From the IMG/VR virus record IMGVR_UViG_3300020182_000153, positions 1 to 27,297 of that record: 27,297 nt of DNA. One strand, given 5' to 3'. Below the pieces are notes generated by a model. It ran no database searches, was not told the DNA's origin, and saw only the letters and a program-made list of their open reading frames with translations. Position 1 is the first letter of the stretch. Every line of letters starts with the position of its first letter. This DNA comes from a virus. Both the position numbers and the translations under genes were made by a program. Positions 7,857 through 16,152 of the stretch are shown piece by piece.

Positions 7857-8198
7857 TTACCCCTGCGGAATGTTATGTGGTTCGGCGTACCACGGATAAT
7901 CACCATTATTTGATGATGAGGTTGATGCTGAACTAGACGAAGCCGAATTAGCTGGCGTCTTGCCTAAAGACTGCAAGTAAAGCTCAATTTCGCTCGGATT
8001 AGTAAAAATTGGCAATGTAGTTTGATTAAACTGCGTAGGATCAAGCATACCGCCTAAACCAGTCATATTAAGTTGCTGTTGAACTAGATCAGGTTGCCCC
8101 GCGCCGAAAGTTCGCATCTGACCAGTAAACGCAGGATTTGCCGCTTGTTCTTGTGCCGCCGCAGCCGCTGCTTGTTCGCTATTTCCACCGCCACCCAT
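7857..8198 (-). CDS. Small Gly/Ala/Ser-rich virion protein, MGGGGN type
   Basis: This 113-residue protein starts MGGGGN, exactly like the gene immediately upstream, and continues with an Ala/Gln run (EQAAAAAAQEQAA), a short ordered part (FNQTTLPIFTNPSEIELYLQ) and a Ser-rich linker (SASSSSASTSSSNN). No domain recognised. A strong GGAGG lies 8 nt before the ATG. The shared N-terminus with its neighbour suggests either an old partial duplication or a common docking tag needed for incorporation in the virion; both are inference. It is probably a minor ejection or tail-associated protein. Confidence 0.7.
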   Translation of the reverse strand: MGGGGNSEQAAAAAAQEQAANPAFTGQMRTFGAGQPDLVQQQLNMTGLGGMLDPTQFNQTTLPIFTNPSEIELYLQSLGKTPANSASSSSASTSSSNNGDYPWYAEPHNIPQG

Positions 8199-8199
8199 C

Positions 8200-9030
8200 T
8201 TAGAAACCTCCGAATAGACCAGCCAAAGAAAGACCCGCGCCCGCCGCTTGCATAAACGGGTTTGCGCTTGGCCCTTGAGCTGTTGTTGTTGATGATCCGT
8301 AATTGCCCGCGCCCGTTGCTACTGCATTCAAGCGACCAAGATTTTCCCAAGGCTTATTCTGAGCCTCATCGAAAATGCGCAATTCGTCGTTTTTAGTTCG
8401 TGTTGCTAGGTCTTCATATGCACCGCCAACTTGCATAAGGTCTTGAGCCGGTTGACCCATACCCGCATAAGCCGTTGCAAGATTACCCTGCCCTGCTTGC
8501 CCCATATTAAACAAGTTCTGGTTTGCGGCATCTTGTCTTGAAAGCTGCTGCATATCCATTTGTGAACCAGCCGCCGATAATTGATCTGTCAATGCGCCTG
8601 TATGGGCTGCGCTGCCATAGCGACCCGCGCCCGACATAGCCTCATTCACACTATTTGAAACATCGCCAAGCGTGTTTTGTCGATAGGCTTGATAAGTCGG
8701 GTCGTTTTGATAACCGCCGGCTGCTTGTTGCATTTGGCTCATAGCGCCTTGCTGGGCTGAATTGTAACCGCCGCTATCAATAATGCCTTGATATTGACCC
8801 GATAAGCCTTGGCCGTTCATGTTGGCCGCAGCATTACCCTCAATTGCGTTAAAACCTTGTGTGGTTTGGTTCGCAAAAGGAATAACCGTAGACCCTTGGT
8901 AAACCTGTGAGCCTATACCGGCATCATAGAGGTTTTGCGCCCCTGCTAAGCCTTTTTGCAAAGCTGGTTGCTGTGCTGACCAAGGCTCTGACGTGCTTGA
9001 TTGTGTGGTTGTGTTACCGCCACCGCCCAT
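8200..9030 (-). CDS. Gln/Gly-rich ejection-type structural protein, MGGGGN type
   Basis: A 276-residue protein, low in charge and rich in Gly, Gln, Ala and Asn. The N-terminal pattern MGGGGNTTTQ...PWSAQQPAL, then YQGSTVIPFANQT, is one I recognise from podovirus proteins annotated as DNA-transfer or tail-associated. The middle (about 95-215) is predicted helical with many small residues (SGAGRYGSAAHTGALTDQ). The end PFMQAAGAGLSLAGLFGGF is a short hydrophobic Gly-rich helix that may touch membrane. It sits at the head of the ejection block. The upstream gene's last codons provide GGA before the start. No enzymatic residues are apparent. Confidence 0.72.
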   Translation of the reverse strand: MGGGGNTTTQSSTSEPWSAQQPALQKGLAGAQNLYDAGIGSQVYQGSTVIPFANQTTQGFNAIEGNAAANMNGQGLSGQYQGIIDSGGYNSAQQGAMSQMQQAAGGYQNDPTYQAYRQNTLGDVSNSVNEAMSGAGRYGSAAHTGALTDQLSAAGSQMDMQQLSRQDAANQNLFNMGQAGQGNLATAYAGMGQPAQDLMQVGGAYEDLATRTKNDELRIFDEAQNKPWENLGRLNAVATGAGNYGSSTTTAQGPSANPFMQAAGAGLSLAGLFGGF

Positions 9031-9031
9031 A

Positions 9032-9439
9032 TTAAATATCCACTTCGTAATCTGTGCCGATTTTCTCAGCTTTTGGAATTAATCTAAGCCACCCTTTGCG
9101 GCCTGTGGTAACGAGTTGCGTACCACCGTTTTGCTTTGCTAATTTTGCTACAAATTCGCTGTATGGTTTGACCCATTTACGTAGATCCTTACCCGCAAGC
9201 ATGACGCAACGAAAAACATGCGGGTTATTGGGTCTGTCGAAACGCCACACGCCCTTTGCAAGAATTTCTGTGCCATCCATCCATAAAATTAAAAACGCTT
9301 GATTTGAGCGGCACATTTCCCAAAGTATGCCAGCGTTTAATTCGTGGGCTTGGCATCGAATACAAGCTTTCTGCATATCATCCGCAATCTGCGGCCAAAC
9401 ATGGTCGATATTGTATTGATTAACGATTATAGGCTTCAT
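9032..9439 (-). CDS. GNAT-like virion protein (T7 gp13-type position)
   Basis: The 135-residue sequence shows the beta-alpha arrangement of the degenerate acetyltransferase-fold proteins encoded next to ejection genes in podoviruses (T7 gp13 and DUF2833-type proteins are the comparison). Visible parts are WEMCRSNQAFLILW (about 41-54), FRCVMLAGKDLRKWVKPY (about 76-93) and LVTTGRKGWLRLIPKAEKIG (about 108-127); the GRKGWLRLI piece is the most family-like. No clear acetyl-CoA loop (Q/RxxGxG/A) is present, so enzymatic activity is unlikely. The start overlaps the upstream gene by 20 nt and has no good Shine-Dalgarno, so reinitiation is probable. It is probably a head-to-tail or internal-core assembly protein. 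Confidence 0.6.
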   Translation of the reverse strand: MKPIIVNQYNIDHVWPQIADDMQKACIRCQAHELNAGILWEMCRSNQAFLILWMDGTEILAKGVWRFDRPNNPHVFRCVMLAGKDLRKWVKPYSEFVAKLAKQNGGTQLVTTGRKGWLRLIPKAEKIGTDYEVDI

Positions 9440-9773
9440 TCGTAGCTACTTTGAAAATCGTGGGTGTAATTGTAATTTGGTTCGCGGTCGCAGCCACGGC
9501 TTTGATTTTGAAACCCTCACGCAACCAGCGCGGAATATTACTCTCAATCACCGTGTCGCCTGCGGGGATTGATTTTTGCCAATACAAAACATCCGTAGAA
9601 CCATCATAACGATAAACCGAAACAACAACTGCGCTTGAATGCTCATTAACAATGCAAAAGCCCGCGCAAATTTCAGCGTTTCTTGTCGCTTCATATACGT
9701 CTGTAACTGCTGTAGTTGTGAGCGCAACGCTATCCGTTTGCTCCAGCCCACCAAAGTAATTACCGCTAATCAT
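9420..9773 (-). CDS. Small beta-rich structural protein of unknown role
   Basis: 117 residues, mostly alternating hydrophobic and polar segments that look like a beta sandwich (ALTTTAVTDVYEA, AVVVSVYRYDG, TVIESNIPRWLREGFKIKAV). No family is recognised with certainty. Similar small proteins located after the gp10-like gene in podoviruses are usually minor head, tail or decoration proteins. The ATG overlaps the upstream stop by 4 nt (ATGA), so it is made by coupling with the gp10-like protein. Confidence 0.62.
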   Translation of the reverse strand: MISGNYFGGLEQTDSVALTTTAVTDVYEATRNAEICAGFCIVNEHSSAVVVSVYRYDGSTDVLYWQKSIPAGDTVIESNIPRWLREGFKIKAVAATANQITITPTIFKVATNEAYNR

Positions 9774-11218
9774 TGCATACCCTCACGTGGTGCTGTTAGC
9801 TCAACGCTAGAAGCAATTGACCAGCTCTCGCCCGCTGGAATGTTCACCGTAACTTGATGGATTTTACCAGAGCAACGCAAAGGCAAGTGACCTGATCGAG
9901 CAGAAGGCGAAACCGCCGTTTTATTGGTAATAGAGCCGCCATGAAAAGCCGCAGAGCCAATAGTGACCGTGTAATTCGTCGCGTCCGATTTCACACGCCC
10001 ACCGTTTACAAAAGTCCTATGACCCGGGTTAAGCTCAATTTGAGCTGTTTGAAGTGTCGCTGCTTGGTTTGTGCCTGTAAAATAGGCTAGTTTGTTATCT
10101 GTTGTGAACGCCGCAAATGCGGGCGAGCCACCTTTAAAGATCCGGCTATCAAACGGCACATCGATATCGTCAATCGTTGCGTATAACGCATCCAGACCAT
10201 CCCAAGTAATGCCAGGCGTTAAAAGCGGTCCCGCATCCGATAAATCTTGATCTGATAAGCACCATCTATCGAGCTGCCAGTCATAGCCAAGCAGTCGACG
10301 TGTTCCGTTAATCGTTCTGAATATCCACCAGACAATCTTTTCAAATGGATCTGGTACGGCCCGCAAATCATACAAGTAATTGTGATCAACCGTATCAAAG
10401 AACCATTGATCAACCCGCTCTGCACCAATTGGCGAGCCTTCAACACCTGAGAAAAACCCGTCACTACTTAGATAAAAGAACCTTTGAGGCGCAAGGCTTA
10501 CAAATGCGAACTGCGATAGTGTACCACGCTCGCTGTTAGCTTCTGAGAATGTAAATGTAAGGCCCGTGTTAGGTGCAAAATTCTGATATCTGATTTTATT
10601 GCGCTGCATAACAACGCCGCCTGTTTGAGCACCGAAACCACCAAGAACCTCACCGCCATCTGGAAACTCTTGCGTATCAGATCCGCGTTTGCCGTAGGTC
10701 CAGAAAGTATGATCGTTTAGACCAGACCAAGCCATTTTATTCGGCTCGCTTTCTAGCGAACCAGCACAAAGATAATCACCTACTACCCAAATCGTTCTTG
10801 CTGTTGGTGAGCCCGCAATATCAGCAAATGCCGTAGGTGTATTAATATCATATGATTGTAAAACATCACCAAGGGAACACGCGATCACATGGTCACCGAA
10901 AACCGCAAACTGCCATCTGTCACCAATGGGAACATTATAAGCCGCCGCTGATTTACTGATGTTCACCCATGAATAAGGGCTTGTTGAAGTATCAAGCTTA
11001 AATAAATCAGTTCTTGTACCGGCAATAATCGTTAGCGTTTCGTTATTGTCTTGAACTTTCACATAGCCCAGACATTCATCGCCTAATGATGCCGATACCT
11101 CGGTTAATTGAGGCATACCCTTCCAGCCATCAGCCGCCGGTAATACGTTTAACGTGCCTTCACTTGCCGCAGCATTAAACTTGCTTCTGTCAGGCTCAAA
11201 TGGTGCAAATGGGATCAT
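9770..11218 (-). CDS. Tail/packaged-DNA stabilisation protein, P22 gp10-like
   Basis: 482 residues, close to the 472 of P22 gp10, which forms the hexameric hub plugging the portal and carrying tail spikes. The N-terminal pattern PFAPFEPDRSKFN...NVLPAADGWKGMPQL is typical of this beta-propeller-like family, in which early residues list source data and later blades repeat G.(R/W)....D. Further support: DRWQFAVFGDHVIACS (about 101-116), EPNKMAWSGLNDHTFWTYGK (about 159-178) and RLLGYDWQLDRWCLSD (about 310-325). A C-terminal beta domain follows. Its order after the adaptor gene matches gp4-gp10 of P22-like phages. ATGA overlap with the adaptor gene. Confidence 0.85.
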   Translation of the reverse strand: MIPFAPFEPDRSKFNAAASEGTLNVLPAADGWKGMPQLTEVSASLGDECLGYVKVQDNNETLTIIAGTRTDLFKLDTSTSPYSWVNISKSAAAYNVPIGDRWQFAVFGDHVIACSLGDVLQSYDINTPTAFADIAGSPTARTIWVVGDYLCAGSLESEPNKMAWSGLNDHTFWTYGKRGSDTQEFPDGGEVLGGFGAQTGGVVMQRNKIRYQNFAPNTGLTFTFSEANSERGTLSQFAFVSLAPQRFFYLSSDGFFSGVEGSPIGAERVDQWFFDTVDHNYLYDLRAVPDPFEKIVWWIFRTINGTRRLLGYDWQLDRWCLSDQDLSDAGPLLTPGITWDGLDALYATIDDIDVPFDSRIFKGGSPAFAAFTTDNKLAYFTGTNQAATLQTAQIELNPGHRTFVNGGRVKSDATNYTVTIGSAAFHGGSITNKTAVSPSARSGHLPLRCSGKIHQVTVNIPAGESWSIASSVELTAPREGMQ

Positions 11219-11850
11219 GAATAGTAAAACCCATAGTTCTTAGTCATGCCAACTAAGTCTGAACTTGGTCTAACAAGCCCGCGTTTTTTCTGTGATAGAT
11301 GATTTTGAGTTTCATCAATGAACTCGTCCAAAAGTGTCTTAAAGCCCTGGACTTTTCCCGCATCGGCGATATAGACACCACCCCAAACGATTGACCCTGC
11401 CAGATAAACGTCTGGATGGTCTGTCAATAAATCGTTAGTTGGACTTGCATCAGAAAGAGCAAATTTGCCGCGATATCGAAGCCTAATTGAATAAGCTGCA
11501 TCGAGCGGGCAATTAAACTTTATTTTTGTTCCGTCAAATGTTGCAAATGACGGGTAACCTGGGGTGCTTTCAAATTCTATCGTGCCAGCAGTAGCAATTG
11601 AAATTTCATCCTCATCAGCACCATTAGAAAGAAATAAGCCAATAGGCTCAATTAGGCTGATTGAAGAAATATCCACCTCGCGACTTGAGCTTACACCCGT
11701 AAACGTAGCGTCAGCCTCAACGACATTTAGAAGCCTATTAAAGCGCGCTTCAGCCAAGGTAATGAAATCTTCTGCATTGCCGGTTAAATCTGATCTATCC
11801 AGCCACTCGGTAATTGCTGCTTTAAGCTCTGTGTAATTCGATATGGACAT
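11215..11850 (-). CDS. Head-tail adaptor protein
   Basis: The 211-residue protein begins SISNYTELKAAITEWLDR and EDFITLAEARFNRLL, the helical start shared by podovirus adaptor proteins (P22 gp4 / T7 gp11 functional class; SU10-type adaptor family). The centre is a beta domain (IEFESTPGYPSFATFDG) that would contact the portal ring, followed by helices (YLAGSIVWGGVYIADAGKVQ). It attaches under the portal dodecamer and receives the gp10-like hub. The Shine-Dalgarno GAGGA lies about 7 nt before the ATG, immediately after the intrinsic terminator, so this gene can start a separately translated segment. Confidence 0.82.
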   Translation of the reverse strand: MSISNYTELKAAITEWLDRSDLTGNAEDFITLAEARFNRLLNVVEADATFTGVSSSREVDISSISLIEPIGLFLSNGADEDEISIATAGTIEFESTPGYPSFATFDGTKIKFNCPLDAAYSIRLRYRGKFALSDASPTNDLLTDHPDVYLAGSIVWGGVYIADAGKVQGFKTLLDEFIDETQNHLSQKKRGLVRPSSDLVGMTKNYGFYYS

Positions 11851-11860
11851 AAATAATCCT

Positions 11861-11892
11861 CAATAAGAAAAGAGCGGCCCGAAAGCCGCCCC
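11861..11892 (-). terminator. Intrinsic terminator after the coat gene
   Basis: Leftward, GGGGCGGC (11892-11885), loop TTTCGG, GCCGCTCT (11878-11871), then TTTCTTATT. The five core GC pairs and U-rich tail are a standard rho-independent terminator. It lies between coat and adaptor genes and would lower expression of the downstream tail genes relative to coat. Confidence 0.85.
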
Positions 11893-11908
11893 AATTTTCA
11901 TATGCTTG

Positions 11909-13183
11909 TTAAGCTGTACCCGACATGCGAATTGCAAGACGTGGGTCAATTGCCTTCACGCCATACAGGATGTCATAGCGCCAACCGGCTTTATCTGTGC
12001 CTTGATCGTAGAATGGGATAAGACGTAGGTTGATGCCTTTAAATGATTGACGAGAACCATTGTTAACCGCTGGTGGGATAGCCAATGGAGCTGACACAAA
12101 CGCAAACGCGTTCTTATGGAAAGCCATGTTTTGACGATAACCAGTGTTACTTGAACCCAACACAGTAATAGCTGAGTTATCAGCAGGGTGAGCCGCAGAA
12201 GACGAACCAGAGCCAACAAAACAAGTTTGCTGTGAACCGCTTGTGATAATCGCCGGTGTAATCGTCAATGACGCTGGACCAGTAGAGGCACCAGAATCTG
12301 CATCCGCAGTAACAGCAAATTGACGCAAGAACGGCAGTTTTGCTTTAGTGACAGGGTTAACCGCATAAACGTTAGCGATTGTAATAACATCACCAGCCTT
12401 CAGAATGCCGGTTGTTGAATTTGTCCAACCATCTGTAACAAGTGTTTGTGTCATTGTGTCTTTAACCGCTGTAAATGCAACAGCCTGCGCACCACCGTTA
12501 ACCAACGGCGTACCTGTCGCAACACCTACTGTGTGTGTAGGTACGTTTTGAGACATGTATGTTTCAACACCGCCAAGGTCACCGAGCTTAGCCATGCGAT
12601 ACGCTGACTTAGCAACATCACCCATATATAGGCTTGTTTGTGAACCCAATAGACCCCAATGGTCAGAAGGTGAAAGAACCGCACAACGTGCATCTTGTGG
12701 GATAGCAAGTTCATCCATGCGCTCTGGACCTTTACCGAAATCTTGGAAAGAATCGATAACTTGACCAGGAGTACCAGACCAGTTTGGAACTGATGTATAT
12801 AGACCCATAATGTCCATATCAACTTTGTTAGCAAGCTGGATCATTGCAGGCTTTAGAACGCGTTCACGAATACCAGACTCATTGATATCGAGTGTTAGTT
12901 CTTTAGCTGTAAATTCAACGCCAATATGTTTTTGCTTATCGATGGTGATGCTTGTTGAACCTTCAACAACGTCTTGTTTAGAGAGCGTCGCACCGTCTGT
13001 TACTTCAAAATCAGCCGGACGTTTAATTGTAATCGTATCGCCTGTTTTGTAACCATTGATGTTCTTGTCGAATTCTTTTTCATAATCAACATGAACTTTT
13101 TTGGTCATTGTTAGAGTGTTTTCAAGAATGCGAAGAGATTCCTTCGCAATCAGATTGACCTGCTTTTTGACATCATTTGCCAT
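11909..13183 (-). CDS. Major capsid protein, P22 coat (gp5) type
   Basis: 424 residues, against 430 for P22 gp5. The beginning NDVKKQVNLIAKESLRILEN, the E-loop-like segment GYKTGDTITIKRPADFEV and TIDKQKHIGVEFTAKELTL (about 74-92) match the P22_CoatProtein family pattern; KPAMIQLANKVDMDIMGLY (about 112-130) is the long spine helix. The middle (about 225-335) is a beta-rich insertion comparable in place to the telokin-like I-domain of P22 coat. It is a HK97-fold protein, here preceded by a scaffold and without a protease gene, as in P22. Moderate AGGA about 10 nt before the ATG. Followed at once by a strong terminator, consistent with high-level expression. Confidence 0.93.
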   Translation of the reverse strand: MANDVKKQVNLIAKESLRILENTLTMTKKVHVDYEKEFDKNINGYKTGDTITIKRPADFEVTDGATLSKQDVVEGSTSITIDKQKHIGVEFTAKELTLDINESGIRERVLKPAMIQLANKVDMDIMGLYTSVPNWSGTPGQVIDSFQDFGKGPERMDELAIPQDARCAVLSPSDHWGLLGSQTSLYMGDVAKSAYRMAKLGDLGGVETYMSQNVPTHTVGVATGTPLVNGGAQAVAFTAVKDTMTQTLVTDGWTNSTTGILKAGDVITIANVYAVNPVTKAKLPFLRQFAVTADADSGASTGPASLTITPAIITSGSQQTCFVGSGSSSAAHPADNSAITVLGSSNTGYRQNMAFHKNAFAFVSAPLAIPPAVNNGSRQSFKGINLRLIPFYDQGTDKAGWRYDILYGVKAIDPRLAIRMSGTA

Positions 13184-13195
13184 TTTTCAAATATC

Positions 13196-14110
13196 CTATT
13201 TAAATTTTTTGGATGCCCATTTGTCGTATTCATCCATAGTCATCTCAGATGGATCTTTTGTTGAAAGACCCGATGATTTGGCTGTTACGGTTTTGAGCGG
13301 TTTGACTGTTTTGGCTGGTTTCGGTTGACGTGTTTGCGCTTGCTTCATTGCTTGAGCGCCGACATAAGCAAGATGCAATGTGCGATAAACAGGGGGGCTA
13401 TAAGCTCCGAGCAACACCTCTTTAGTGTAGCCAAGTTCACTAATTGCAAAGTCTGTTACTTGCTTGTCAATTTCCGGTGTCCAACCTTCGATGTTCGTTT
13501 TAGCGTATTCCAAGGTTTCCTGAAGGCGCTTGGCAGTTTCCTGCTGCTCCGTTTCAGACCTGCGAGCTTGCGATCCATCTAAATAAGTTTTTGCTTGCTG
13601 CTGTTGTTTTTCAAGCTGCTGATATTCCATCCATCCAGCTTGTGCAGCCATTGGGTCTTCACTGTTCCAACCATTCCAATCAACTTTTTGATATTCATCA
13701 AGTCGCTGGTTGATGCCGATTAGAGAAGCTCTGACATTTAGCTCTTCATCGGTAACTTGCAAAGCTTGTTGCGCTTGTTCACGCAGTGCTTGCACTTCCT
13801 GTTGAGCTTTTGCCGTTTCTTGTGTTTTGCGGGTATAATCCGCTTGCATCATGTAACCATCTTTTAATTCAGGTGGTACTTGATAGGTTTGCCCGTTTAA
13901 TTCGAACTCTACAAATTCGGGTTCTTGCTGTTCCTGCTCTTCGCCTTCTTCGTCCGCTTCAAGTTCTGCATCTGTTTCAGGCGTTTCGCTTTCGTCATTT
14001 TGGTCAAGATCGACTGGTCCTTGATCCGTTTCGACTTCTGTTTCCTGCTCTGTCTCGGTTGCTGCTTCCAGTCCGTTTTCGACATGCGTGTTCATCTCGT
14101 CAAGATCCAT
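13196..14110 (-). CDS. Scaffolding protein
   Basis: I choose the ATG at 14110 (304 residues), 9 nt after AAGGAG; an in-frame start 30 nt further upstream would put that Shine-Dalgarno inside the gene. Residues about 1-75 are extremely acidic (runs of Glu/Asp/Gln), then EFELNGQTYQVPPELKDGYM (about 81-100), Gln/Glu/Ala coiled coil (about 100-205), and a basic, Lys-rich end (about 270-304, KPAKTVKPLKTVTAKS). Acidic-helical-basic layout, and position between portal and coat, are those of phage procapsid scaffolds, where the basic C-terminus binds coat protein. It should be absent from mature virions. Confidence 0.85.
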   Translation of the reverse strand: MDLDEMNTHVENGLEAATETEQETEVETDQGPVDLDQNDESETPETDAELEADEEGEEQEQQEPEFVEFELNGQTYQVPPELKDGYMMQADYTRKTQETAKAQQEVQALREQAQQALQVTDEELNVRASLIGINQRLDEYQKVDWNGWNSEDPMAAQAGWMEYQQLEKQQQQAKTYLDGSQARRSETEQQETAKRLQETLEYAKTNIEGWTPEIDKQVTDFAISELGYTKEVLLGAYSPPVYRTLHLAYVGAQAMKQAQTRQPKPAKTVKPLKTVTAKSSGLSTKDPSEMTMDEYDKWASKKFK

Positions 14111-14180
14111 GACGATGCACTCCTTCTCTGGTTGGTGCAATTGATTGCGCTTCTAAACCTCCGCGCGGGGTATTCTTTGA

Positions 14181-16151
14181 TTAGGCGTAAGGACCAACTG
14201 CATTGACAATCTTCTCGCCAATTTCAGCCTCAACCTTGATGCGGTCTGTTTGAGCTTCAAACTCATCAACCTTTAATTCGCCTTGCTTGTTCTGCATTTG
14301 CATTTTCAATTGAGCGTTTTCTTGCTCTAATTGGGCAATCTTCTGCTTGCCTTGTTCCATTGCCTGCTGAATTTGTGGCGGTAATTGCTGCTGATTGGTT
14401 GGATCAAGCTTATCAAGCTTATCTGCAATTTCTTGCGCCCCTGGCCAATCCATATTGCGAGCCAACGGACCACCAAGAATTGACGCGGCTTGTGGGAATG
14501 CTCTAATCATTTCTGTCATTTGAGCCGCCGCCTCTTCACGTCTTGACGTAAACGATGGACCAGCATCAACAGCTAGATCATATTTACCAACCGTCAAATC
14601 GTGCATAGCCATAATTATTTGGCCTTGATCGTCGGTTTCAGGTTGGCCTTTTTTGTCTAGTTGCGGCGTAGGCTGATTTAATGGAACGTTTTGTTCCTTA
14701 CCATCTTCACCAAGAACCCGAATAACGCGTTCACCGCTATAAACGGACGGGATAAGATCAATAAGAACTCTGCCCACTTGACGGATTGAACGGCTTAGAT
14801 TGTCAATGAAGTGAAACGTTGAAGTATCGCCTTCACGTTGACGAGCCATAATAGCTTTACCGCTAGTTTCGTTGGACCGAGCACCAATAGACGCATCATA
14901 CATACCAATGACTGACTTGATATCGTCGTTTGCGTTCAATGCTTCCTGTAAAGCGCCGGCCGCAACACCCATATCAAGCGGTTGGCGTTGTGGTGGTGGC
15001 CCTTTCGCCGGATCATACTCTAAAAAAGCATGACTTTCCGTGTTAGCGGTTTCCCAACGTTCTTCATCATGTGCAAACGATCCTTTTGGGCCGATAAACG
15101 GTACTCTAGGAGCAAGAGCCACTAATTCAGTAGATGTAGAGCGCCAATAGTTTAGCATCCGTTGCGCATCTTTTGCCGAATGAATTAGGCTTCTGAAATA
15201 ACGCTTGCCTTCAATTGCGAACTCATCACCATAAACAGGGATAATCGGGATATACTTCCCAGGCCATTCGTTCTTTTCTAAAACATCAACGCCAGAAACA
15301 AGATATTGTGTAACCTTATGGCCTTTTGTTGTGCGTTCATTCGTGACTTTTAATTGCCCAACCTGAATAGCCGTTAAAAGATCCGGCTCTGACATCAAGT
15401 CTTCTTCCGTGAAAACATGCCCGTTGCTGAGTTGAACGATTTTCTTGTCGACAACTTCACGAATCCAATATTCAGCAATCATGACACCTTCGTCATTTAG
15501 CCATGCTTCCGCGTCTTGCCACTCTACACCGCTAAAATCAGTATTTGCCTTGCCCTTATACCGGCGCTTAAATTCTTTCTTTGTAATTCTGTCCGTAACA
15601 AATGCTACGTTCCAATCGGAACCGTCAGCAGATGTTGAGTTAGGATCGCCATATACAGAGAACGGATTGATTACCCGTTCAATAAGCAAGTCCATATCGA
15701 ACACATCATCATAAGCATAATCGGCGTTTACTCTGATATAACCCACGCCACCGGATGCAGCGTTATCGATCGCCGTATCATATGATACATCTGCATTAGA
15801 AATATGCTCAATATTGCGGATAAGTCCGTTTAAAACTTCCGCTGTTTTCGGATCTGCGCGACTATCAGCAGCCTTAACTTTGATCTGAGGCTTGTTCTGA
15901 CGTGCATCATTCACGACCTGGCGAATAAACGTAGGCATTTTATTGATAGTCAAACAAGGACGAGATTCACTCTCACGCTTTGTTTTGATATCGCTAGGCC
16001 ATTGCTCGCCAAGTTTAGCAAACTTCATATCATTGAGCGCAGATGTCCTATTTTCGGTTTCAGCGCTACTACAAAGCTCATACGCCTCTTTAGCTTGGGA
16101 CAGAATATCCTCATCGCTGATAGCATTTTCTTCAATGTCTTGATCTGTCAT
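14181..16151 (-). CDS. Portal protein, P22 gp1-like
   Basis: I place the start at the ATG at 16151, one base after the TerL stop (TAGTATG), giving 656 residues; an in-frame upstream start would overlap TerL by 80 nt. Visible family features: helical N-terminus (DILSQAKEAYELCSSAET), RPCLTINKMPTFIRQVVND, then SGGVGYIRVNADYAYDDVFD and VINPFSVYGDPNSTSADG, all typical of P22-type portals. Residues about 390-470 contain MARQREGDTSTFHFIDNLSR, and the last 80 residues are Gln/Lys coiled coil resembling the P22 barrel. It forms the dodecameric DNA channel at one capsid vertex and binds terminase and the adaptor. Confidence 0.92.
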   Translation of the reverse strand: MTDQDIEENAISDEDILSQAKEAYELCSSAETENRTSALNDMKFAKLGEQWPSDIKTKRESESRPCLTINKMPTFIRQVVNDARQNKPQIKVKAADSRADPKTAEVLNGLIRNIEHISNADVSYDTAIDNAASGGVGYIRVNADYAYDDVFDMDLLIERVINPFSVYGDPNSTSADGSDWNVAFVTDRITKKEFKRRYKGKANTDFSGVEWQDAEAWLNDEGVMIAEYWIREVVDKKIVQLSNGHVFTEEDLMSEPDLLTAIQVGQLKVTNERTTKGHKVTQYLVSGVDVLEKNEWPGKYIPIIPVYGDEFAIEGKRYFRSLIHSAKDAQRMLNYWRSTSTELVALAPRVPFIGPKGSFAHDEERWETANTESHAFLEYDPAKGPPPQRQPLDMGVAAGALQEALNANDDIKSVIGMYDASIGARSNETSGKAIMARQREGDTSTFHFIDNLSRSIRQVGRVLIDLIPSVYSGERVIRVLGEDGKEQNVPLNQPTPQLDKKGQPETDDQGQIIMAMHDLTVGKYDLAVDAGPSFTSRREEAAAQMTEMIRAFPQAASILGGPLARNMDWPGAQEIADKLDKLDPTNQQQLPPQIQQAMEQGKQKIAQLEQENAQLKMQMQNKQGELKVDEFEAQTDRIKVEAEIGEKIVNAVGPYA

Positions 16152-16152
16152 A

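Noticed and set aside
8084-8350. 88-residue minus-strand frame bridging two MGGGGN genes
   Set aside because: Overlaps both real genes in another frame and has no ribosome site.
14141-14180. GC-rich palindrome CCGCGCGG between portal and scaffold as a terminator
   Set aside because: No loop or T-tract follows in the leftward direction.
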